From JBCBXA01 sp039816825 (GTDB lineage: Bacteria; Pseudomonadota; Alphaproteobacteria; Rhizobiales; Rhizobiaceae), in NCBI GenBank assembly GCA_039816825.1, contig JBCBXA010000053.1:1-18119 (forward strand): a stretch of DNA of 18,119 nt, given 5' to 3'. Below the pieces are notes generated by a model. It searched no databases, was not told the DNA's origin, and was given only the letters and a program-made list of their open reading frames with translations. This document shows positions 1-6,967 of this stretch, in pieces (positions within the stretch are counted from its first letter, which is position 1; each line of letters starts with the position of its first letter). The position numbers were made by a program, and so were the translations under genes.

Positions 1-2
1 GT

Positions 3-38
3 TTGACAAGCACCTTTCGCAAAGGTCTTTTGTTGACG
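3..38 (+). promoter_or_regulatory. Candidate promoter and operator of the sugar-acid operon
   Basis: A perfect TTGACA box lies at 3-8. Behind it is a perfect inverted repeat, ACCTTT-CGC-AAAGGT, at 12-26, which fills the spacer before a poor -10 candidate (TCTTTT, 26-31). A second TTGACG box (33-38) and a short CTTTGAAAG repeat (43-51) follow. A symmetric site between promoter elements is a usual repressor position, and the operon encodes its own GntR-type regulator, so this is the natural operator candidate. The -10 match is weak and the upstream gene is outside the window. The repeat could instead be a short terminator-like hairpin followed by TCTTTT. Confidence 0.4.
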
Positions 39-63
39 TGATCTTTGAAAGGCGGAGAGGCGA

Positions 64-1239
64 ATGCCGAGAATTACAGATGTCCGAACGACCATCTGGG
101 AATGGATCGGGGACGTTGCGCCGATGCCTCCGCATTTTTGCACCACTGCCAGCGACCTCGTTTCAGACGTTTCCGGCTCGATTGCCGGCTTTCGCTTCCT
201 GGGCTGGCTGATCGTTGAAATAGAGTGTGACGACGGCACAGTGGGCATAGGCAATGCCGCACTATCGCCCCACGCAACCAAGGCCACCATCGACACCTAC
301 CTGAAGCCACTGCTGGTGGGCGCTGACCCCATGGATACCGAGTTTCTTTGGGAGTCGATGTATAGAAACACGCTCCCATTTGGCCGCAAGGGCATCGGCA
401 TGACGGCCATATCCGCCGTGGATTTGGCTCTGTGGGACGCTAAGGGAAAAATACTCAACCAACCCGTCTTCAAGCTTCTGGGGGGGCGCACCAAGCCGAA
501 GATAGAGACCTATGCGAGCCGGCTTTACAGCCAGCCGCTGGAGCCGTTGTTCAACGAAGCAAAGGCCTATGCAGAAAAGGGGTTCAAGTCCGTGAAGCTG
601 CGGTTCGGCTGGGGCCCGAAGGACGGTCTGGCCGGCATTCACAAGAATGTGGATCTGGTGAAAACCGTTCGCGAAGCCGTGGGGGAGGACATCGACATTA
701 TGGGTGACGCCTACATGGGATGGAACGTCGAGTACGCCAAGCGGATGCTGCGCGCCCTCGCCCCGTTGAACATGCGGTGGGTGGAGGAGCCGGTCATCTC
801 GGATGATCTGGCAGGTTACGCCGCACTCAGGGCGATGAACCTGGTATCCATTTCAGGCGGCGAGCACGAGTATACGATCCACGGTTTCCGTCAGGCACTG
901 GAACTGGGCTCTTTCGACATCGCACAGTTTGACGTCAACCGCGTCGGTGGCATCACGGCAGCTCGCAAAATCGCTGCCATGTGTGAGGCGAGCGACGTGC
1001 TGGTGATCCCCCATGCAGGCCAGATGCACAACTACCACATCACCATGTCGTCCTATGCAGCGCCGATCTCGGAATACTTCCCCAAAGTACCCGTCGAGGT
1101 GGGGAATGAACTGTTCTGGTACATCTTTGATGGCGAGCCGGTGGCCGAAGATGGCTACATTGATCTCAGCGACGACAAGCCCGGTTTTGGCCTGACCTTG
1201 CAGACCCCGGATCCTGAAGAATTCAGACTGACGAGGTGA
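64..1239 (+). CDS. RhmD-like sugar-acid dehydratase (enolase superfamily, MR/MLE type), paralogue 1
   Basis: This 391-residue protein is of the mandelate racemase/muconate lactonizing fold: an alpha+beta capping domain (about 1-130), then a TIM barrel. Mg2+ ligands are visible as D215 (IMGDAY), E241 (WVEEP) and E267 (GGEHEY). D290 and H317 (VIPHAG) form the expected His-Asp dyad. This matches the L-rhamnonate dehydratase subgroup, which has no catalytic Lys pair. Predicted reaction: dehydration of an acid sugar to a 2-keto-3-deoxy acid in the cytoplasm. Its N-terminal specificity loop (about 18-45, with H24) differs clearly from the second dehydratase of the operon and lacks that protein's GGDYF-type segment, so its substrate may be another sugar acid such as L-fuconate, L-lyxonate or L-mannonate. 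The ATG start has GGAGAGG at 54-60. The lactonase follows after 4 nt. The family is certain; the substrate is not. Confidence 0.9.
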   Translation: MPRITDVRTTIWEWIGDVAPMPPHFCTTASDLVSDVSGSIAGFRFLGWLIVEIECDDGTVGIGNAALSPHATKATIDTYLKPLLVGADPMDTEFLWESMYRNTLPFGRKGIGMTAISAVDLALWDAKGKILNQPVFKLLGGRTKPKIETYASRLYSQPLEPLFNEAKAYAEKGFKSVKLRFGWGPKDGLAGIHKNVDLVKTVREAVGEDIDIMGDAYMGWNVEYAKRMLRALAPLNMRWVEEPVISDDLAGYAALRAMNLVSISGGEHEYTIHGFRQALELGSFDIAQFDVNRVGGITAARKIAAMCEASDVLVIPHAGQMHNYHITMSSYAAPISEYFPKVPVEVGNELFWYIFDGEPVAEDGYIDLSDDKPGFGLTLQTPDPEEFRLTR

Positions 1240-1243
1240 GCCG

Positions 1244-2119
1244 GTGCCGGATTTTCCCATTATCGATACGCATCTGCATATTTGGGACATGGATCGGCTG
1301 AGCTATTCGGCGTTCAAGGGGCACCCGCTGTTCGGCCGCACCTACACCATTGAGGGCTACCAGAAGGCGACCGCCGAACTCGACATTGAAGCCATGGTGT
1401 TCGTGGAGTGCTTCGCAGATTTTGACGCCAAGGACGGACACTATATCGAAGAAATTCACTTCGTAGAGGAGAGCGCTGAACGCGATGACCGCATTCGCGG
1501 CATCGTGCCGATGGCACCGTTGGAAAAGGGGCATGAAGCATTGCCCATGCTGGAGCAGATGCAGAAAGATCACCCAACGGTCAAAGGCATCCGCAGGATT
1601 ATGGAGTTCGACGACGACCCCCGCGGTCTGACACTGTCTCCGCAGTTTATCGAAGGCGTGAACCTGCTCGCCGAGTTCGGCTGGCACTTCGAGATCAACG
1701 TGAACCACACCCAGATGGATATCATACGGGAATTTGTGCGGCACATTCCCGACGTTCCGCTGATCCTCGATCACTGCGGCAAGCCGGGCATTCGCGAGGG
1801 CAAGCTGGATCAATACCGGTCTGACATCGCCGATCTGGCGTCACACCCAAATATGTGGTGCAAACTGTCTGACTTGCCGCCTTATGCCGACCCTGACAAT
1901 TGGACCGACAGCGACATTCGACCATATATCGACGCGACGTTCGAAACGTTCGGTTTTGGGCGCACGATCTATGCGGGCGACTGGCCGATCTGCCTGCTGG
2001 CGACGAGCCTGCCCCGTTGGGTTGAGGTTCTGGACACCGCTCTGGAGGGCGTACCGGAAGCAGACCGGCGCTGCTTCTATCGAGACAACGCCAACCAGTT
2101 TTACCGGCTTGGGTTGTAG
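1244..2119 (+). CDS. COG3618 amidohydrolase, probable sugar-1,4-lactone lactonase
   Basis: This is a 291-residue metal-dependent TIM-barrel hydrolase of the amidohydrolase_2 family. The first-strand metal motif DTHLHIW (H10, H12), a later metal/substrate His in LDHCGKP (H177) and the catalytic Asp in YAGDWP (D246) are all present. Relatives include L-fucono- and L-rhamnono-1,4-lactonases and 2-pyrone-4,6-dicarboxylate hydrolases. Between an aldonate dehydratase and a sugar mutarotase the lactonase role is by far the best fit: it would open the lactone made by a sugar dehydrogenase and hand the aldonate to the dehydratases. The start is GTG, 4 nt after the previous stop, with AGGTGAG in the stop region serving as ribosome site. 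The exact lactone (rhamnono, fucono, galactono) cannot be read from the sequence. Confidence 0.85.
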   Translation: MPDFPIIDTHLHIWDMDRLSYSAFKGHPLFGRTYTIEGYQKATAELDIEAMVFVECFADFDAKDGHYIEEIHFVEESAERDDRIRGIVPMAPLEKGHEALPMLEQMQKDHPTVKGIRRIMEFDDDPRGLTLSPQFIEGVNLLAEFGWHFEINVNHTQMDIIREFVRHIPDVPLILDHCGKPGIREGKLDQYRSDIADLASHPNMWCKLSDLPPYADPDNWTDSDIRPYIDATFETFGFGRTIYAGDWPICLLATSLPRWVEVLDTALEGVPEADRRCFYRDNANQFYRLGL

Positions 2120-2130
2120 GGGGCGATCAT

Positions 2131-2931
2131 TTGAGGACACTGGCCAAGAAAACAGATGGGCAGCAGCTTGACGCATTCTCAGCTCTGGTAGCCGAGCAGA
2201 ATGCGCGAGGCGGTTCCGATGAAGTTGTTGGGACCGGACTTTCGAGGACCTCCATCTCCGAGCAGGTTTCAGACCGCGTTCTCGCCATGCTGAAATCCGG
2301 CAATCTGAAGGCCGGTGACAAGATGCCGACCGAAGCGCAGATGTGCCGCGCCTTCGGCATCTCTCGCCCTCCCCTCCGCGAGGCGCTCAAGGCACTGACA
2401 TTGATGGGTGTTCTCGAGAGCCGCCAGGGTGGGCGCTACACGGTGACGGATCTGTCTCCGAGCCGTCTTGTAACGCCGTTCTCCATTCTGCTTTCCGTGC
2501 AGGACTACGACATCCAGGTTCAGTCAGAAGCTCGCTCGGTCGTCGAACTGGAACTGGTACGGTTTTGCACGCAGCGGGCCAGTGAAGAGCACTGCTCAAG
2601 GATTCTGACACTCGCCAATGAAGGTCTGGCGTTTCACGACAATCCGATTGGGTTCCGACTGAACGATCTGGAGTACCATCAGGCCATCAATGAGGGCGCT
2701 CAAAATCCGCTTCTGACCACCATTTCAGATGGTCTGTATAATGTTGCAGTCGATGCAAGGCGCATCGCCAGTTCCAATCCAGGCGTCATAGAAGTTTCTG
2801 TGAGCCAGCACATAGCCGTTGCTGAAGCGATATGTCGGCGCGATGCCGATACGGCGGTCAACGTCTATCGCGAGCATCTTTTGCATGTGCGCGACACGAC
2901 CATTGCCGCCATCAGCGAACTTTCGGAGTAG
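2131..2931 (+). CDS. GntR-family (FadR/FCD subfamily) transcriptional regulator
   Basis: This 266-residue regulator has an N-terminal winged helix (about 40-107: SISEQV, then MPTEAQMCRAFGISRPPLREAL with its GGRYTV wing) and a C-terminal all-helical FCD ligand domain (about 130-255). Likely FCD metal/ligand residues are D179 and H183 (NDLEYHQA), H227 (SQH) and H249 (REHLL). FCD regulators usually sense small carboxylic acids, so a sugar acid or 2-keto-3-deoxy acid of this pathway is a reasonable effector. It sits inside the operon it probably controls, 11 nt after the lactonase and 4 nt before the mutarotase. The start is TTG. About 40 non-conserved residues precede the DNA-binding domain and the next in-frame ATG falls inside that domain, so the long form is preferred, though the exact start is unsure. 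Confidence 0.88.
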   Translation: MRTLAKKTDGQQLDAFSALVAEQNARGGSDEVVGTGLSRTSISEQVSDRVLAMLKSGNLKAGDKMPTEAQMCRAFGISRPPLREALKALTLMGVLESRQGGRYTVTDLSPSRLVTPFSILLSVQDYDIQVQSEARSVVELELVRFCTQRASEEHCSRILTLANEGLAFHDNPIGFRLNDLEYHQAINEGAQNPLLTTISDGLYNVAVDARRIASSNPGVIEVSVSQHIAVAEAICRRDADTAVNVYREHLLHVRDTTIAAISELSE

Positions 2932-2935
2932 TCGC

Positions 2936-3253
2936 GTGCCTGAGCAGATCGCCTTCCGTATGATCCTCAATCCCGGTGAAGCGGCTGAGTACGAAAAGCG
3001 CCATGACGAGATATTTCCCGATCTTGCAAAGGCGCTCACGGAGGCCGGAGTTTCAGACTACTCGATCTGGCACGATCCTCTGTCCAATCACCTGTTTGGA
3101 ATTCTGACACGGACGGACGATCACACCATGGATGATCTGCCGGATCTGGAGATCGTCAAGCGATGGTGGGTGCATATGGCTGACATTATGGAAGCTGACG
3201 AGAACAACGTGCCCACGCAGGTCCCCCTCAAACGGGTGTTCTACCAACCGTGA
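2936..3253 (+). CDS. rhaM: L-rhamnose mutarotase
   Basis: This 105-residue dimeric ferredoxin-like protein is of the RhaM family (E. coli RhaM is 104 residues). Conserved landmarks are the catalytic histidine in YEKRHDEIFP (H23, equivalent to E. coli H22), Y42 (SDYSIW), the W77-W78 pair in KRWWVHMADIM and the C-terminal VFYQP. It interconverts alpha and beta anomers of L-rhamnose and, in some members, other deoxy or pentose sugars, feeding the anomer needed by the first catabolic enzyme. It starts at GTG 4 nt after the GntR stop; a longer reading frame upstream exists only because it overlaps gntR. Its TGA overlaps the GTG start of the next gene in GTGA, implying translational coupling. It is the strongest pointer to L-rhamnose as the operon's substrate. 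Confidence 0.92.
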   Translation: MPEQIAFRMILNPGEAAEYEKRHDEIFPDLAKALTEAGVSDYSIWHDPLSNHLFGILTRTDDHTMDDLPDLEIVKRWWVHMADIMEADENNVPTQVPLKRVFYQP

Positions 3254-4437
3254 CCAGAAGCTTTCGCATAAAGGAGGTGCGCGTTTGGAGCGTGTCCAAA
3301 ACCTCGAAGGGCGGGGACTATTTCAATCAGGGTGATGGCGAACATTGGCTGGTCGATAGTCTGATATCCACGCCCATGTCCGGCTTCGAAGACTATCGCG
3401 AGAAGCGCACAAGCTGGGGCATCAATGTTCTGGGATCCATTCTGGTCGAGATTGAAACCGAAGATGGAGTGGTCGGCATTGCCACCGGTACGGGCGGCAC
3501 GCCTGCCGCCTGGCTGATCGAAAAGCATCTCAGCCGCTTTCTCGTCGGACGGGATGCGCGGGCGACCAATCTCACTTGGGATCAGATGTACCGTGCCTCA
3601 CTGCCCTATGGCCGCAAGGGCATCACGATCATGGCCATCAGCGCCGTCGACCTGGCCCTTTGGGATTTGCTCGGAAAAGTACGAGGCGAACCGGTTTACG
3701 CACTGATCGGTGGTCCCGCGCGCACCGAAATCAGCTTCTACTGCACCGGCCCAGATGCAGAACGCATCAGGCAGATGGGCTTTTGGGGGGCGAAAGTGCC
3801 CCTGCCTCATGGTCCCGGCGACAGGCAGGACGGGCTGGAGAAGAACGTCGCCTTCCTGAAGCGCCACAGGGACGCCATTGGACCCGGCTTTCCATTGATG
3901 GTCGACTGCTACATGTCGCTCACCGTTCCCTACGCCATCGAACTCGCAGAAGCCTGCTTGGACCTCGACATTTTCTGGTGGGAAGAAGTGCTGTCGCCGG
4001 AAGACATTGAGGGTTATCGCCGCATTCGTCAGGCGCACCCGAAGCTCAAGTGGACGACTGGCGAGCACGAATACACCCGTTTTGGCTTCCGGCCCTTGAT
4101 TGAAGAACGGCTCATCGATGTTCTCCAGCCAGACGTTATGTGGGTCGGCGGGTTGACCGAAACGCTGCGCATAGCAGCCCATGCGTCCAGCCTCGACATC
4201 CCCATCATTCCCCATGGAAGCGGGCCCTATTCTTACCATCTGATCGCAAGCCAGACGGCAGACCCGCTCTGCGAATATGTGACGACAGATGCCGGCGGTC
4301 AGTCGATCATGCCGGTCTTCGGCGATCTCTTCACAGGCGAACCGGTACCCGAGAATGGCAAGATAAGCCTTGGCGATGAACCAGGTTTCGGAATGGAAAT
4401 TGCCGATCGATCCGTCTTGGCAAAGCCGGCCTACTAG
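3250..4437 (+). CDS. L-rhamnonate dehydratase-like enzyme (enolase superfamily), paralogue 2
   Basis: This 395-residue MR/MLE protein matches E. coli RhmD (YfaW) closely in recalled sequence: the N-terminal KGGDYFNQGDGEHW segment with H32, the TPMSGFEDY loop and R53 in RTSWGINVLG all have RhmD counterparts (His33, Arg59). Mg2+ ligands are D219 (MVDCYM), E245 (WWEEV) and E272 (TGEHEY). D295 (LQPDV) and H322 (IPHGSG) form the catalytic dyad. Predicted reaction: L-rhamnonate to 2-keto-3-deoxy-L-rhamnonate plus water. The GTG start overlaps the mutarotase stop. No good Shine-Dalgarno precedes it. A strong AAGGAGGTG occurs inside the gene (about 3270-3278) but has no usable in-frame start behind it, and RhmD homologues need the residues before it. 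L-lyxonate or L-mannonate activity is possible, since family members are promiscuous. Confidence 0.9.
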   Translation: MTRSFRIKEVRVWSVSKTSKGGDYFNQGDGEHWLVDSLISTPMSGFEDYREKRTSWGINVLGSILVEIETEDGVVGIATGTGGTPAAWLIEKHLSRFLVGRDARATNLTWDQMYRASLPYGRKGITIMAISAVDLALWDLLGKVRGEPVYALIGGPARTEISFYCTGPDAERIRQMGFWGAKVPLPHGPGDRQDGLEKNVAFLKRHRDAIGPGFPLMVDCYMSLTVPYAIELAEACLDLDIFWWEEVLSPEDIEGYRRIRQAHPKLKWTTGEHEYTRFGFRPLIEERLIDVLQPDVMWVGGLTETLRIAAHASSLDIPIIPHGSGPYSYHLIASQTADPLCEYVTTDAGGQSIMPVFGDLFTGEPVPENGKISLGDEPGFGMEIADRSVLAKPAY

Positions 4438-4468
4438 GAGGCCTGTCGCTCATGACGCCTCGTCTGAC

Positions 4469-6898
4469 CTAACCTCGCAGACGCTTGCCTTCCGGGTCAA
4501 AAGGAGGCTTCGATAGAACCTTCGCATCATGCGGCAGGCCGAGAACGCTGACCTGCACAACCTCCTCCTCGCTGAACTCCGCCTTGAGAAAGCCAAGGGC
4601 AAGCGACTTGCCAACGCTGTAGCCATAGGTGCCGGATGTGACATGGCCTATCGGCTCTCCATGGATGGAAAAGATCGGCTCTCCGCCGGTGGCATCAGCA
4701 TCACTGGCATCGGTGCTGGCAGCGTCGAGCTCCAGAACAACCAGCCGTTCGCGAGCCGCATTTTCGGCAATGGCGAGATAGGCGCTCTTGTTGAGGAAAT
4801 CCTTTTCGAGTTTCACAAGGCGCTCGAGACCCACTTCCTGCGGCCAGTACTCAGGTGAGTACTCGCGGCCCCAACTGCCATAACCCTTTTCCACGCGCAG
4901 GCTCATGAGCGCACGGCTGCCAACGGCCCCGCCACCATACTGCCGGGCCGCCTCGATCAGAACTTCGTAGAGACGAACCTGATCCGCGACGTCGCAATGC
5001 AGCTCCCAGCCAAGATCTCCAGTGAATGACACCCGCAAAGCCACGACATCAACGCCACCGACGGTCAAACGCTTTGACCGCATGAAACGGAACTCCTCAT
5101 TGGCGAGGGAGGTGTTGGTCAATGCCTGAAGCGCCTCGCGGGCCTTGGGACCAGCCACATTGAAGCCGCACATGGCCTCGGTTCGGCTTTCGAAGCTTGT
5201 ACCCTCCGGCAGGTCGACAGCCCGGAAGAACCGCTGGTGGTAGCGCTCGGCCATACCGGATCCAATGACCAGAAACTCGTCTTCGGCCAGGCGCGTGACG
5301 GTGAAGTCTCCCGCAACCCCGCCGCGCACGCCGATCAGCGGCGTCAGGCACGACCGGCCAATCTCGGTGGGCATGGTGTTGGCAAACACCGCATCAAGCC
5401 ATGCTTGCGCACCGGGCCCCTTGGCCACGTATTTTGCAAAGTTGGAGATGTCGATGACACCGACACTTTCTCGCAGCATCAAGGCTTCGCGCTGAACGGG
5501 CTGCCACCAATTCTGGCGGGTGAAGCCCGTGCTCTCCTCTGTCGGCTCAGTGTCTTTCGCAAACCAGAGCGGATGTTCCCAGCCATAGTTGAGGCCAAAC
5601 AGGGCGCCCATGTCTTTCTGCAGATTATGAACTGGACGAACACGCACCGGGCGACCGGCTTCACGCTCCTCATTGGGGAAATGGATCTTGAACCGGTGGG
5701 CATACTGGTCTTCGACCCTGGCCTTGGTAAAGGCCTTGCCCGCCCAGTGGCCATAGCGCGCCATGTCCCAGCCAAACAGGTCGAGCGTCGGCTCGCCTTC
5801 CACCATCCACTCGGCGCAGAGCCGCCCGATGCCGCCCGATTGGGAGAAACCGGGGATGATACCGTTGCAGCAGAAATAACCGGGCAATTCCGGTACCGGG
5901 CCCAGAAGGACAGCACTGTCTGGCGACCAGATCATGGGGCCGTTGATCACGCGCTTTATGCCCGCTTCGCCCACAACGGGCACCCGTTCTATGGCGCGCA
6001 TCATATTGTCTTCAATGCGCTCCAGATCATCAGGGAAAAGCTCGTGGCCGAAATCGAGCGGTGTCCCGTCCTCTGCCCAGAACCGCACGTCCCGCTCGTA
6101 GGCTCCGACCAGAAGACCCTGCCCTTCCTGACGCAGATAATATTCGCCATCTCGATCCGCGACCGATGGCAGGCGGCGGTCCATTGCAGCGATCTCGGCG
6201 ATGGTTTCCGTGACGAAATACTGGTGTTCGGTGGGCAGCAGGGGAAGCTCAAGGCCGGCCATCGCCGCCACCTCGCGTCCCCACAAACCGGCTGCATTGA
6301 TGACCCACAGCGTCGCGATGTCTCCCTTCTGCGTTCGCACAATCCAGGTTCCATCATCCTGCTTTTCAGTGCCGGTCACAGGCGTGAAGCGGTGAATTTC
6401 TGCGCCACGGTTCCGTGCGCCAATGGCGTAGGCGTTGGTGACACCCGACGGGTCGACATTGCCGCCATCGGGTTCAAACATGATGCAGCGCACACCGTCA
6501 TAGTTGACCAGCGGATGAAGCCGTTCCGCCTCATCGCGGCTGACTTTATGGAAGTTCATGCCGTATCGACGGGCCTTGGCTTCCTGAAGATGCAGTTGGT
6601 GCTCTCGCTCTTCAGTCTGCGCGAGGTACAGGCTGCCCGGTTGGAAAATGCCGCAGCTCTGATCGGTTTCCTGTTCCAGCTCCGCATAGAGCTGCATCGT
6701 GTAATGCTGAAGCCGGGAGATGTTGGTGGAATCGTGCAGGCCGTGAATATTGGCTGCCGCGTGCCAGGTGGAGCCAGAGGTGAGTTCATCCCGCTCCAGC
6801 ATCACGACGTCATTCCAGCCAAGTTTGGCAAGATGATACAGAATGGAGCAGCCGATCACGCCGCCCCCAATGACAACCGCCTGGGCGTGGGTTTTCAT
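4469..6898 (-). CDS. FAD-dependent dimethylglycine/sarcosine dehydrogenase-like protein with GcvT domain
   Basis: This 809-residue fusion has an N-terminal DAO-type FAD domain (about 5-370) with dinucleotide motif GGGVIG (11-16). The SGSTWHAA segment (H46) is where mammalian DMGDH and SDH attach FAD covalently. It is followed by an FAO_M-type linker (about 370-425), a GcvT aminomethyltransferase domain (about 465-715, with FTGDLGWELH) and a GcvT C-terminal barrel (about 725-805). In this family N-methyl groups are oxidised at the flavin and the methylene unit passes to tetrahydrofolate in the second domain. It lies 69 nt downstream of the MttB-like gene on the same strand, so it may oxidise the partly demethylated product. 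Possible substrates are dimethylglycine, sarcosine or another N-methyl amino acid. No strong ribosome site was seen before the ATG. The gene converges with the sugar operon, leaving 31 nt between stops. Confidence 0.88.
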   Translation of the reverse strand: MKTHAQAVVIGGGVIGCSILYHLAKLGWNDVVMLERDELTSGSTWHAAANIHGLHDSTNISRLQHYTMQLYAELEQETDQSCGIFQPGSLYLAQTEEREHQLHLQEAKARRYGMNFHKVSRDEAERLHPLVNYDGVRCIMFEPDGGNVDPSGVTNAYAIGARNRGAEIHRFTPVTGTEKQDDGTWIVRTQKGDIATLWVINAAGLWGREVAAMAGLELPLLPTEHQYFVTETIAEIAAMDRRLPSVADRDGEYYLRQEGQGLLVGAYERDVRFWAEDGTPLDFGHELFPDDLERIEDNMMRAIERVPVVGEAGIKRVINGPMIWSPDSAVLLGPVPELPGYFCCNGIIPGFSQSGGIGRLCAEWMVEGEPTLDLFGWDMARYGHWAGKAFTKARVEDQYAHRFKIHFPNEEREAGRPVRVRPVHNLQKDMGALFGLNYGWEHPLWFAKDTEPTEESTGFTRQNWWQPVQREALMLRESVGVIDISNFAKYVAKGPGAQAWLDAVFANTMPTEIGRSCLTPLIGVRGGVAGDFTVTRLAEDEFLVIGSGMAERYHQRFFRAVDLPEGTSFESRTEAMCGFNVAGPKAREALQALTNTSLANEEFRFMRSKRLTVGGVDVVALRVSFTGDLGWELHCDVADQVRLYEVLIEAARQYGGGAVGSRALMSLRVEKGYGSWGREYSPEYWPQEVGLERLVKLEKDFLNKSAYLAIAENAARERLVVLELDAASTDASDADATGGEPIFSIHGEPIGHVTSGTYGYSVGKSLALGFLKAEFSEEEVVQVSVLGLPHDAKVLSKPPFDPEGKRLRG

Positions 6899-6967
6899 AG
6901 TGCTAATCCGAGATGATGGGTTGATGTCCGCTGCAGGCCCTGCCGCAGTGGGGAAAGGCCAAACTGT

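Noticed and set aside
3270..3278. Strong Shine-Dalgarno-like AAGGAGGTG inside the second dehydratase gene
   Set aside because: No in-frame start codon lies at a usable distance behind it, and residues before it are conserved in RhmD-type proteins, so it is simply the coding sequence for IKEV.
4438..4468. GAGGC...GCCTC repeat (4438-4442 and 4457-4461) as a bidirectional terminator between convergent genes
   Set aside because: The arms are only 5 bp with a 14-nt loop and no T-run on either strand, so support is too thin to list.
5237..6916. A 559-codon open frame on the + strand opposite the DMGDH-like gene
   Set aside because: The complementary strand encodes a well-conserved FAD/GcvT protein over the same bases; the + strand product shows no recognisable motifs and is typical of a GC-rich antisense shadow.
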